DNA of 64,000 nt from the NCBI RefSeq assembly GCF_028554725.1, contig NC_071668.1:46977732-47041731 (forward strand), written 5' to 3'. Position 1 is the stretch's first letter. Every line of letters begins with the position of its first letter. Under the pieces are notes generated by a model. That model was not told the origin of the DNA, did no database searches, and worked only from the letters and a program-made list of their open reading frames with translations. This DNA comes from Zeugodacus cucurbitae (taxonomy: Eukaryota; Arthropoda; Insecta; Diptera; Tephritidae). The position numbers were made by a program, and so were the translations under genes. Positions 49,241-60,500 of the stretch are shown in pieces.

Positions 49241-49832
49241 GGGTGCCTGCAGAGTGGATGCTAAAAATCGAGCGGAAAGCTAATTTCGATCAACGCTGAT
49301 AAATTTTAGGTATTTACCACAGAGTAGATGCGAGAATTAGAGTTTACGAGTAATTTGTTATTATACACGTGTGTATGTACTACATGTGTACTTTTGTTTT
49401 TTAATCTTTTAATATTTGTATACAAAAGTTGTTTGCATATATCCGAATATAAATCGAAAAATGCGATTACATAAGGTTGAATCCAAAGTTAAAAAAAAAT
49501 AGAATTTATATAAATACTCATTATGTATATTATTATTATATATGAAATATTTTAATTTGATTTTTCAAAAGGGACGCTACAAAACTAGACATATAGGGGC
49601 AGCAAACGACTCCCGCTCTTATAACATTTCTCTTCAGTAAGATTTGCCATTTCATCATGGAAAGATATACGATCAAACAACGAGTCGAAATTATTAAAAC
49701 TTACTACCGAAATTCCGGAGTCAGCGTCCTCAAAATAAAGACTAATTAATAATTTATACTCCAAATTGCACTCAAATCAAGTCAATAAATACAACGTCAG
49801 CTTTGTGCTGATCGTCCACTCTGCAGGTACCA
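49241..49832. mobile_element. Harbinger-like MITE with TTA duplications, carrying a mariner fragment
   Basis: The left end GGGTGCCTGCAGAGTGGATG and the reverse complement of the right end TGGTACCTGCAGAGTGGACG agree at 17 of 20 positions. TTA precedes and follows the element (49,238-49,240 and 49,833-49,835), the 3-bp TWA-type duplication of PIF/Harbinger. A mariner 5' fragment (49,563-49,748) lies inside. Confidence 0.8.
49563..49748 (+). pseudogene. mariner 5' end fragment inside the Harbinger-like MITE
   Basis: AAAAGGGACGCTACAAAACT begins a leader that parallels 9,945-10,035, and the ATG at 49,658 starts MERYTIKQRVEIIKTYYRNS before breaking off. It is the same family as the relics at 9.9 and 61.3 kb. 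Confidence 0.82.
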
Positions 49833-49835
49833 TTA

Positions 49836-50020
49836 GGATTTTGTTTTAGTTTGTTTTTTACCAATTGTACTTAAAATAGTAATGGATCATGTATTAAACA
49901 CATCCACTTTTCTCAGAAGGCGAAAGCTTTTTGATCTAATTGTTGTATAAGTGAGCTAGATGTGCCTTCATTGCTAAAAATATACAATATAATATATGTA
50001 CTTGAATATTCGTCGTTATT
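49836..50020. other. spacer
   Basis: Nothing recognised. Confidence 0.35.
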
Positions 50021-50725
50021 GTTCTTTTTCTTCTTGACTGGCGGTTTCCCTCTTCCTCAGCTTCCATAAGCGGACATCACACTTTCAATGCTGTAACGCT
50101 TGACCTAGCCAGCGTAGCCGATGTCTTTTTATTCGCTGAACTATGTCTATATCGTCGTATAACACGTGCAGCTCATCATTAAATCGTCTGCGGTATTCGC
50201 CGTTGTCAATGTTTAAGGGACCGTAAATCTCCCGCAAAACCTTTCTCTCGAAAACTCCTAGTGCCGTCTCATAGGATGTTGACATCGTCCACGCTTCTGC
50301 ACCATAAAGTAGGACGGGAATGATGAGGTACTTGTAGAGTATGGTTTTTATTCGTTCAGAGAGGATTTTACTTTTCAATTGCCTACTCAATCCAAAGTAG
50401 CACCTGTTGGCAAGAGTGATTCTGCGTTGGATTTCTAGGCTGACATTGTTATTGATGTTGTTGATGCTGCTTCCAAGATCGACGAAATTATCTACAACTT
50501 CAAAGTTGTCCCATCCCAGTCGTGTTGCGGTCGAAAGCAACATTACAAGGTAGGCAGTCTGTTTTCTCTCCACTTCGAGACTACAATCCTTTTTTTACTT
50601 TTCCAAAAGCCAATAGTTTCGGTTGCTTCTGTACGCAAGGAGCTTGATATGGCGTCCCACAGTTCCCTTACACCGAGTCGCTGATGAGTTCTCTCAGAAG
50701 CAGGAGTGCAAGACTTTGAAAGCAT
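50021..50725 (-). pseudogene. RTE-type retrotransposon with the reverse transcriptase deleted (copy F)
   Basis: The minus strand starts with the pre-RT region (LWDAISSSLRTEATETIGFW, near 50,665-50,605) and ERKQTAYLVMLLSTATR. At about 50,522 it jumps to the C-terminal region (DNFEVVDNFVDLGSSINNIN). The whole reverse transcriptase is missing. It then reads YGAEAWTMSTSYETALGVFE and RIKRHRLRWLG, has another deletion, and ends CGCCAGTCAAGAAGAAG with the family's (AAG)n tail at 50,021-50,036. A frame change lies near 50,590. Confidence 0.9.
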
Positions 50726-51311
50726 AAAGCATTGACAATTAAGCTACTCTCTAGCGTGCAGCTTCTTCAGTCTGTATCTCCAAAATCATTGTTCGAATTG
50801 AAAATTGGGCAATATACTCGAAATTTAATAAGGTAATATTCGACCTAGTCTGTCATTAGGTGAACAATTTACGTGTGTAAATCAAACAACTGTACTTTAT
50901 TAACAAATCTTACATAGATTAAGATCCCGTTTCTTATTTTGTTTCAGAAAAGCGTTTATTTTTTTTTTTACTAACTCAGTGTAGAGGTATTTTTCTTAGT
51001 ACAACTTACTACATTAAAGCTGGAAGGATTGGTACTTCCTACATACAGACTTGTTTATGTGATGCATTGCTAAATTATGTAAACAAAAGTATAGTTTCGA
51101 ACTAATATAAATTCCTAAACTAGACACATTGTAAGCAACAACCATCAGAAATTCTCGGACAAGGTTTGCAGCATAAGTTCTCTTGTCCAAATATACTCGC
51201 ACAGTTTACAAGGCAGAGTTGAACTTCATAGTTCCGTACGAGTGACATCATTATTAACCACAAATCCATCATGCACTATAAGGATAATGGAAAACTAATT
51301 AGAAAAGGATT
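50726..51311. other. AT-rich non-coding stretch
   Basis: No element is recognised. Short upstream ATGs occur just before the candidate exon at 51.3 kb. Confidence 0.4.
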
Positions 51312-51320
51312 ATGAACTAA

Positions 51321-51506
51321 AACTCCATCTACTACTGCGACGACGATGTTGACGACTCCAACGACGAATGGGTGGACACGCTGTCAGAGCAGGAATTTGA
51401 CGTTCAACTTCGACCGTCGTGGCAACAGCAGACTGTAATGAAGTTGCAACAACAACAAAATCAGTGGCGTTTTAAGGGGCTCTCGGCCAATTACCTACGT
51501 GCGTAA
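51321..51506 (+). CDS. candidate exon or exon relic, acidic unknown protein
   Basis: The frame reads NSIYYCDDDVDDSNDEWVDT, continues LSEQEFDVQLRPSW, then a QQQ-rich tract, and ends GLSANYLRA with a stop at 51,504-51,506. GTGCGT (51,499) or GTAAAC (51,503) could serve as donors. Its codon use and conserved-looking acidic/Trp pattern stand out from the flanks. In the same frame directly upstream is ATG-AAC-TAA (51,312-51,320), so a start exists but the third codon is a stop. Possible readings are a recent nonsense change, a sequence error, an exon relic or chance. I see no acceptor that would skip the stop. Confidence 0.3.
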   Translation, partial: NSIYYCDDDVDDSNDEWVDTLSEQEFDVQLRPSWQQQTVMKLQQQQNQWRFKGLSANYLRA

Positions 51507-52925
51507 ACAAACAAACGAACAAAATAAAACCAGAATAAAAATAAAAACAAATGAATGAGAGAATGAACAAAGCAAACACCCGGCACAGACCGGAACGTTG
51601 CAACAGCGAGTTGTCGCGCTGGGCGGTAGTGGTGGTGCGCTGACAGAATGAAATAAAACTCGACTCAATGTCAATGCAACACTTGCAACGCATGCAGTGC
51701 AAACACTTGAACACATTACACAATTTTTCTAAAACTGCTTGAGGGTCACAACGAAAATGGAAAGGGGACTAAAGCAGAGCTCACACCGGTTTTCTGCAGG
51801 GGTGTGCAAATAAAATCAAATACGAGTACGCCAGTCACGTTCGTATAACCGTACACTAAACGGGACAAGGACAATACACAAATGAAATGTGAAAGGGAAA
51901 CCCCGGAAGCGGAGACCACCACTGTAGGTGGCGAAGACAAACGAATGAATCATTTACCTTCACATTGTAAAGGAGAACCGGAGATGAAATTGGTTCATTT
52001 AACATTTCCCTTGCATCTTTAAGGATTTTAGATTGCCGACGAACAATTAATTCTTTCTCAACTCCCGTCCGTTGTCATTGTCTCAACATTTGCGCAATTG
52101 CTCAAGTATCCTGCTTTTAAATGGCTTTGAAATCCTCGGCAAACCATTAAATTCTGCAGTATGTAAGGAAAGTGATGCAACACAATGGTGGAAGATTGGG
52201 TGTGGGTTAATTGTATAAGGAGTAATTCTCAGTTTTATAAGAAATTTTTAGTTTGGGAAAACTTTATAATCTCATCCCACGATTTCGGGGATAAAGCGGG
52301 CATGGTCGGGTATAGGAAAATATTTAAATTTATCTATATTAAATACGTTTTAAATTTCTTCTTAACCCATTTTGAAATATACGAAGGCCTAGTCACTCAA
52401 GAGCTATTTTTCTCATTTCGATATTTCTGCTTTTTGTTTTTTTAGTAAATTTTTAAGGAAACATATTATGCATTGAATTTTGGTATGTGTAAGCGCTTTC
52501 TAAGGGCACAAAGAGCAAAATAAAATGTAGAAGAAAGTCTGCGATCGCAAATAACTGTAAGTTTTTGCTCTTTTATTATCATATACAATGATCCCCGATT
52601 AAGTGCCTTTACCACTTAAGTTATCATATTTTGCGGCATCGTTGTTTTTTCTCTAAATTTACATATAAAATTCCCCGCTCAAGAGCCTCCGCTTAAGTGC
52701 CTTTCCCGCTTAAATGCCTGTAATATTTAGGCCACAAATATAAAATTGTTTTAAATTTTTTTTCAGTTGCGTTTCTTTTGTTAATATAGTCAAAAAGTAA
52801 AAGCTGCTTCTTATTCATAATACTATTTTCATTCCATAATTTCCGTATTATAACAACATAATCAACATAAATATTATGATGGAACCAAATGTCCCGTGCG
52901 AATGTGGTAAATATTTAATTAAGAA
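51507..52925. other. non-coding stretch
   Basis: AT-rich beyond 52,150. Overlapping minus-strand frames at 51,470-51,725 in CAAACA-rich DNA are not supported as genes. Confidence 0.4.
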
Positions 52926-54254
52926 ACAAGTAAAGAAAGGCTAAGTTCGGGTGCAACCGAACATTTTATACTCTCGCAATTTATTGATGTAATTTTACAA
53001 AGATAACACAATTCGACCCATATATTCGGCATAAAGTTCAATAGAATAACGAAAATCATCATAAATAGTATATGGGGACTGAGGTAATTCCTGAACCGAT
53101 TCACTCGTTTTCACCACCAAGATACAATATATCGAAGACTATACGCTCACTTAAATTTTATATTACCTATAATTAGGTATATGGAATATGGGGGAAGTTC
53201 TGACCCGATTTTAACAAATTTTGGTACAGAGACAAACTGTTATAAGAAAAAATTCAAAGGGAATGAATTACATTAACATATCTGAGAGATTTACCTATAT
53301 TTTCGGTGAAAAATTACCCTTAGGCAATGAGTTATTCATATCCGATATCCGGGGTATTGAAAAGTTATACTCCGATTTCGAAAATTTGTTCAAAAGTGAT
53401 ACCAAAGATCATATACAGTATTTGTGCAAACTTTTATTTCAATGAAGATGGTTCCTAATGTATATATTATGAAGTGAACAAATCAGATGGAAAAAATTTA
53501 GATATCGCCCATATTCCACAATTGTCATCAATTTCATTCTAATCGGTCGAGTAGTTCCTGAGATATGGTAGATAGATATGAGATATGTGCAGCTTCTTTC
53601 TGATATTTCTTCTGTAAAATTTAGTCTTTCTGATGTTTTTCGTTAGTGAGTTAAGGCACTTTTAGTCATTTTCAATATAAACTTTGTATTGCAGGTGGGC
53701 GTGGTTATTATCCCATTTCAACTATTTTCATGGTGTGTGGTTTCGTACGAAAGAGAACCGACTGCAGAAAGTTTGGTTTATACAGTTTTTTTGGTTTGCA
53801 ATATATATAGAAAAAACCTATTTGATGGCAGGGTCACGCCCACTTAAAAAAAAAACATCCAAATGTGCCCTCCCTAATGCGATCCTCTGTACCAAATTTT
53901 ATTTTCATAACTTTATTTTGGGCTTAGTTATGACACTGTATAGGTTTTCGGTTTTCGCCATTTTGTGGTTGTGGCAGTGGACCGATTTTGCCACCGCCAT
54001 TTTCGAAAGCAACCTCCTCAGGGTACCAAGGAACATATGTTCCAAGTTTCATTAAGATATCTTAATTTTTACTCAAGTTATCGCTTGCAAGGACAGACGG
54101 ACGGACAGACATCCGGATTTCAACTCCACTCGGCATCCTGATCATTTATATATATATAACCCCATATCTAACTCTTTTATTTCTTGGTGACACAAACAAC
54201 AGTTATGTGAACAAAACTATAATACTCTGTGCAACATGTTGCGAGAGTATAAAA
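52926..54254 (+). mobile_element. 1.3-kb structured repeat, near-complete copy
   Basis: Head ACAAGTAAAGAAAGG, then hairpin GTTCGG-GTGCAA-CCGAAC, then TTTTATACTCTCGCAA. The tail is GCAAC-AT-GTTGC followed by GAGAGTATAAAA. TTTATACTCTCGCAA near the head and TTGCGAGAGTATAAA at the tail are inverted. The interior carries GGTGGGCGTGG (near 53,694), CACGCCCAC (near 53,836), ATCGGTCGAGTAGTT (near 53,543) and a GACGGACGGACAGAC run (near 54,095). Frames within it (up to 123 residues) are not shared as protein with the other copies. It is a non-autonomous repeat; the class is unproven. Confidence 0.85.
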
Positions 54255-55844
54255 ACTATAAATTATGTTTTGGGAGAAATGCATACAATTTCAAAGGCAC
54301 CAGTGCAAAACGTTCTACAATCAAAAACAATTGAATATTGCCTCACAATTCGCTGAAATCGGTGTTTGAATCGTTGCCCGCAAAACGACCTCCATTTTTT
54401 GTCCCGTGCGAATACCTTGGTTTTTTGCAATTATCTTGAAAATGATAATCGTTCCAAAATCAACCTTAACCCTAAATGTAGGACTAATAAAAAGCTGTTA
54501 AAAATCCTACTGTCAAAATTAAAAAACACTTTAGTTGAAATGTGTGCGATTGTCACGTTCGACATGACGGAAAAGCCCATATGATAGAAGACAAGATTGC
54601 CATTCGTTTACAATTAGCTTTTTTGGGTTTTCATTTCCTGTTGAGTGACGCGCTCACGACCCCAGAACACGCGAGCAAAACAAAAACGAAAGAAAAATTG
54701 ACAAACGGTGGTACAAAACAATAAAACCAAAACAAAGAGCTGAAGTCAAGGCTAGTGCTTAATCATTATTTAAAATTCTAAGTGAAAAATGTATTAACTT
54801 GAAAGAGAAGTCCGCTATGGCGGAATTAAACAACAATAGTACAAAAAAGTCGTATATAAAGAGTTTTTTTTTTCACTTTTCCAACCAACAAAAAAGTTGG
54901 CAAAATGGCGAACTTTTTGTAACAAAACATATTATTTTAATTATAAATATGCGCTATTATATTAGATCATTTTATAGATGACGATTTTAAGAATCACGTT
55001 CATTGTGTTTTACATTTCAGTTCTCCATTTGACAATTCTTCTGTTGCCTACCTCAGTAAAGAAATTATATGTGCACGACTTCAAACTAAAAAATTAAAAT
55101 AAAAGGACCTAGCGAAGTTTTGTTTTTTTTTTAATTATTTGTATTCATAGTTAGATCACATAGCAAAAATAAACTGAAACTCCTTTAGTATATGCGAAAA
55201 AAATAAGAAGTAAAAATATGATTCATAGAAAATATTTAAACATATGTGCATGTTAAAAAAATAGTTAGTTTTTCTAATATTTTGATGAATTAAGGTTGTC
55301 TGTTATTAATAAACTTTTCTTTATGAATTTTGACTTGATTAAGACGTGATGGCATTGTATCAAACAAACATTTTAACGTGGTCATGCTGATTTAAGTCTA
55401 TTTTAGCTGTATTGCCATTTTTACTCTTTTGTGGTATTATATTGGCGTCCATTTTAAAAAACCTTAGCGGATAATATTCTCCATAGATACCCAATAGGGT
55501 ACACATCTGGATTTTTTGCTTGCCAGTCCAAAAGCGCTATTTTTTTGGACTCGAAAAACGTTTTAGTAAGGGCTTTTCTGCAACCTTTGCTTGCACGAAA
55601 TATTGTGGTTTGAATGAAATACGTTTTGGTTTTTGAAAATGTTAACCTCCAATCTTGCTTATAAAAAATGTTTCCATTTGATTTTTGTTTTGTTCTGTCT
55701 TTTATACATGAATAAGTTCACACACCGCAAAAATTCGATAAATGTTTGAGTAACTGTATGTTTAATTGTGTTTATGTACCTAATTAAATCAGCAAATACA
55801 GGAAGAAATAATAAATAGAAAAAATGAAGTATTTTTTTTACATT
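54255..55844. other. AT-rich non-coding stretch
   Basis: No exon is recognised. The right part (from about 55,450) borders the Merlin relic and may include its undetected flank. Confidence 0.4.
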
Positions 55845-56510
55845 AAAAGTGTTTATTATAAATATATTTAATGACTTCAAAAAGCTTTACGAAAGGATCT
55901 TCGTGTTTGTTCGCAATGGTTTTCCTACATGCATACGTATTCAACCACCATGTCTGCAGAATTTTCAGGATTGTAGTAATTATCCTTCACAAAAAACGTT
56001 TTATTACTCGCCACTGGGCCTCAATACGCTGCGTATGTGTACCGTCCTCAGCCACAAATGGGTTGTCTGGGTCGCTATGATTAACTCGATGATGCTCACA
56101 CCCGTTACTGGATAAGTAATCGTAAGTTTTCCAACAATCTGTTCGAATAACGGTACCTGGAGCAACGTGTTTTTTAATCATGGATATGAGCACGTCAGCT
56201 GACCTGAACTAATCAGGGCACACTTCTAAACGTAGATCGTCACTCCCATTTTCAATCAAACCAAAATTCAGTGGCCTGGACATATTTCTTTATAAGTATT
56301 TTTAGAAATGTATGAAATATATAATAACATACCTGTTAAATTTGCACTTATCGGTGTGCAATTCCTCCACTGCGGTATGCTCACCTGTATACGAATGGCC
56401 CAGATAAAAAGTGTATTCCTTAATGCAGAAAAAGTGCATGTCGGCTATAAAGCGAACAAACGAAAGTGTTGGATTTCTGATCAAACATGGTACCTTATTA
56501 ACGAACGTAA
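55845..56510 (-). pseudogene. Merlin-type (IS1016-like) transposase relic
   Basis: The central minus-strand frame reads MIKKHVAPGTVIRTDCWKTY, then NGCEHHRVNHSDPDNPFVAE, then GTHTQRIEAQWRVIKRF. This is the second-Asp/His-Asn-Glu region of Merlin and bacterial IS1016-type DDE transposases (TD-W--Y, VNHS, HT--IE--W). The preceding part, LIENGSDDLRLEVCPD, and an earlier HTDKCKFNR, the expected first-Asp neighbourhood, are separated by a 65-base gap bounded by GTATGT and AG. HEDPFVKLFEVIKYIYN near 55,860-55,905 is the C-terminus, reached through a frame change and one stop. Terminal inverted repeats were not found. Confidence 0.82.
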
Positions 56511-56529
56511 AAAAAACAGCTAAATTGCG

Positions 56530-57690
56530 CGAAAACTAGACAATCTAAGGATGAGCTGCACAAACGGTATAGAAACATGAACAATCAAATGAAGAAATGT
56601 GCTAGAACTGACAAAAGAAGATGGAGTGACAATCTTGCAAACAAAGCGCAAGCTGCCGCTGAATACATCGAACCCGATATCTTTATCGAACGGTAAGACA
56701 GCTAACAAACACAGGCTTTAAAACTACAAAGCCGTTTAAAGATGAAAATGGGGAGTTAACGACCTCCAAGGACAAGCAACCCCACATCTGGGAGCAATAT
56801 TACCAAAAGTTGCTCACAGCGCCGTCAGCAGAGTCCATTCAGCCATGCGACTATCAAAGCCACACTACAAGGCGTGACATTTCCAACACGCACCCAGACG
56901 AAAGCCAAATAATCAATGATTTTTATTATTTATTTATTTTATTAGCGATTAAATAGCTGAAAAACAACAAAGCCCCCGCACCCGACAACATCAACCTGGA
57001 GCTACTCAAAGTTGACCCAAAATCGTATGCTGCAACCTTTACTGAAAAACGTTTGGAATTCCGTAAAAATACCATCTGAGCTTAAAGAAGGATAACCTTT
57101 TTCCCAAGACTCCAAAACTCCAAGCGGAAGGTGACGCTGCAGCACAAACCGGCTTAAGAATCAACATTAAAAAAACAAAGGTCATGAGCATCAATAACAC
57201 TGAAGCGCAAGCGCTCTACATCGCTGGGACACCGTTGGAAGAACTGGATGTATTTTGCTATCTCGGTAACTTTATAACAAAAACCGGCGGGTCAGCAGCC
57301 GACATCAGTAATCGTTTAGCTAGGGGACGCGCTGCATTTGAGGCGCTACACAAGGTATGGAGAGCAACGCACATATCTAGACGCACAAAGCTCAACATAT
57401 TCGACGCTAATGATAAATCAGTAGTTTTATATGGATGCGAAACATGGAACCTAACTTCGTGTGCCCTACAAACTATACAATCCTTTTTTAATCGCTGTAT
57501 CCGCTAGATTATAAGGTTATTCTGGCCCAATACTATAAGCAACGCGGATCTCTGGGATTTGGCCAAGCAAACATCTTTCCACATCGAAATCCGTCGTCGT
57601 AAATGGAGATCGATCGGGCACACGCTGCATAAGCCCCATAATGACATCACAAGAACAGCATTAGAGTTGTGTTCCACCTAGGAACTTTGG
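56530..57690 (+). pseudogene. non-LTR retrotransposon of a second lineage, internally deleted
   Basis: A pre-RT region with MKKCARTDKRRWSDNLANKA near 56,590-56,648 is followed by FKDENGELTTSKDKQPHIWE near 56,737-56,796. LKNNKAPAPDNINLELLK near 56,960-57,012 is the start of the reverse transcriptase. At about 57,110 it jumps to the post-catalytic part: TGLRINIKKTKVMSINNTEA near 57,150-57,208, then CYLGNFITKTGGSAADISNR and LYGCETWNLTS. The catalytic YXDD section is missing. The wording differs clearly from the RTE copies. It begins about 20 bases after the Merlin relic. Confidence 0.82.
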
Positions 57691-58039
57691 GAAAATATAT
57701 ACATAATGTAATGCCTTAAAAATGCGTCTCTTTTTTGGCATATTATTCTAATACTCCTCCAACGCCAAGAATTATCTTGCCGATATTGTTAGGGATCTAA
57801 AAGGGATTCAAATTCTACCAAAAATATTTATTTCTATTCTCTAAGCTCTTTTGGCATAGAATTAAAGCTCATTTAACAACATGGCTTTTATATTCCTAAT
57901 CGTAGAACAATTATGGGGTCATCATGTTTCATGAATCGTCTACATTGGACTTTTCTGAATCATAGGTAATACACTCCTGTTGGATTGTACTTCGCAATTT
58001 GAAATCTTATAAGACTTTATTGATTAAACTCTAGAATAG
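57691..58039. other. AT-rich spacer
   Basis: Nothing recognised. Confidence 0.4.
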
Positions 58040-58135
58040 AAAATAAGGCTTAAGTTCGGATCTCACCTTACTTAAGTACTTAAAAATATGGGAATGGTTA
58101 AGTTCGGGTATTACTGAGTATTCTATGCCAACAGT
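58040..58135 (+). repeat. two head-like fragments of a repeat related to the 1.3-kb family
   Basis: AAGGCTTAAGTTCGG near 58,045 and ATGGTTAAGTTCGGGTATTA near 58,094 resemble the AAGGCTAAGTTCGGGTGCAA head. Each lasts only 25-40 bases. Confidence 0.4.
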
Positions 58136-60154
58136 CAGCCAAATGATACCGATCGGACTTCAGAGTGAAATTGTCGATATAGGTTTGAGCCATTGTTACA
58201 GATCGGTGTGAAATCTTTAGTGTATTCCGATTAGACAGCTCCATACACTGCTCAGAATCAACACTATATCTAACACGTTCCAAGTTTATTTCACTGACTA
58301 CACGTCTGTCAAAACCTTTCTTATATGCCTTGGTATACTTACGTACATATAAATATTATATATTTTTGTAAATATGGATATTTGTATGTACATTTGTGAA
58401 CATGTAATGCAAAACTCAAATTGCAATGCGACTCGAATTAAGCTCTCATTTTTGCTAAATCCTCTTGTTAGTGCTGTTTCGCAGAAAAATTCAATCATTC
58501 ATATGCAATAACACGCGCCACTCACATTGTACTCCACTTAAAAGATTATGTTGTTCTCAAATGGTAGCATAGCGCAACAACAAAAGCGGCATCTATTTGT
58601 ATTTGTAAAAGAAGAATTGCATGAGGGAAATGAAAAAAAGGAGACGACTAGAAAAATTAAATGTAGACAATACAGAGAACAGAGAAAAGGGTCACAACAA
58701 GCAATAGTAATTGAAAATTACGCTTTCTACTGAGTTTTGAAATCAGAGACTTCGGACTGCAACTTTGGAATTGTGGTGGTATGGTAGTGCGAAAATATAC
58801 ATACATATATACACATACAAAAATGTGCACCAACCTTTAAAGTAATAAATGAAATGTGGAAAGTTAGTTATCAAAGTTCTACTCCTGTTTCCTTTCACAC
58901 TGTCATTGTTCATTATTTTTTATGCAATTTATGTGTTAATTGGAATAAAAAATATTGCGCTTCGCACACGTTGCCAAATTCTGATATACGTCCGGTGTTC
59001 ACGCGTTTCCGTTACCTACCAACGACGACACCGCTGCGTTGCACGTGTGATTTGACTTTAATGATTATTGGCGCATGTTGCAAGCGTACGGCAGTTTTCC
59101 ATCCCTCTATCCCACTCGCCGGCTTTGCATTGCAACGGAAGGGCGTTTGTTGGCTGAGAGGCGGAAATGTCCTTCGGCTTTGCAGCTGTCACATTTTGGT
59201 CTCACATTTTGATGCATAATCATCCCCAACTCACAGCAACTAACCACATCCACCATACACCCATTCACCATACACCTCAAGCAAAGACCAAGCAAGTATC
59301 TTTAAGATGGAAGTCCCCCAAATAAATATACAAATGCAACAGGACCTTTATCCGTTACTCATCATATGAGTATATCTGAAGTGAGTACTTCTTGGAAGGC
59401 GGTTAGCCATTTCATAGCTCAGCCAAGTTAATGCCAGTCGCTTGCCGCACTCCAAGTTGGTGTGAGTATTTGGGATTAACGCAACCACGATTACATTAAG
59501 GCTTTAAGCTGCATTGCCATTTATTAATGGCTTGCAGCAATGCATTTGTGTGTATGTGGAGTGCATACCCTTCCACCATGCTCATGCAATATAAATATAT
59601 TTGTTTGCATATACATAAATGCATGAGAGCCCCCTAATGAGCTGTAGATGGGTGGTTGGAAAACAATCACCATTTATCAACGTGGGATTATAGTAATGAG
59701 TCCGCTACCACGTAGTAATTAAAGAATTGAAGGCGCAAATAAATAATAGCATTATATTAAGAGTCAGTCAACTAGCATTTCTCATCATTATTCATACTTT
59801 CGACATGTGCTGGAATAATGGTAGTAGTGTCCACAATGCATTTTAATTCAAACGCCAATCGGTGAACAAGATATTTTACTTCATGTTTTTTGTCTTTGAC
59901 ATTGTAGAGAAAAATGAAAATATTGTAAACCACTCGGTAATTCTAATTTTCAGAAAACACTGACGGCAAATAACGGCCGTCAATATCATCCAGTTTATCT
60001 GAATTCTTTGGGAATTCATTAACAGACATACTAATCTGTATTGATCCAGTATTTTTTATCATTGGGGATTCAATATACCATTTTTTGTTATCGATATACT
60101 CGTTATCCAATGTTTTATTTATTCTATTAGATAAAAACGTACATATTTTGTTAA
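58136..60154. other. non-coding stretch
   Basis: Overlapping frames at 58,850-59,300 occur in GC-richer DNA and have no motif. No element is assigned. Confidence 0.4.
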
Positions 60155-60500
60155 AACTAAATGTCGCCGAGAACGTTAGCTTTAATTACAGGCATTAAAT
60201 AGTTGGCTCGATAGCGGCCGACATTTTCGGTTACGTTCTCACCGGCGTCATTTCTAACCCACAAACCACACCAAACCGTTGTTTTTTCTGGATAAAATGG
60301 CAGCTCTTGAATCTCTTCAGGTTGCTCTGCGTCCCAAATGCGGCAGTTTTGCTTTGTTTACATACATATATACCCATAGAGCCAGAAATGGTCCTCATCG
60401 CTGAACAGAATTTGGCTCAAAAACGTCGGATCTAGCTGGAACTTTTCAAGAGCCCATAGAGCGTTGTTAAGGCGTAAGTCTTTCCATGATGAAATGCCAA
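60155..60500 (-). pseudogene. mariner-type transposase, catalytic core fragment
   Basis: The minus strand reads WALEKFQLDPTFLSQILFSD followed by EDHFWLYGYI, the first catalytic Asp box. After a stop come NCRIWDAEQPEEIQELPFYP, KTTVWCGLWVRNDAGENVTE and RYRANYLMPVIKANVL. This is the segment missing from the relic at 38.8 kb, and the shared AGEN/TVNG wording puts both in one family. N- and C-terminal parts are absent. Confidence 0.85.

Noticed and set aside
53684..54055. 123-residue frame inside the 1.3-kb repeat
   Set aside because: The corresponding DNA in the 61.6-kb copy has indels that change the frame; similarity is at nucleotide level only.
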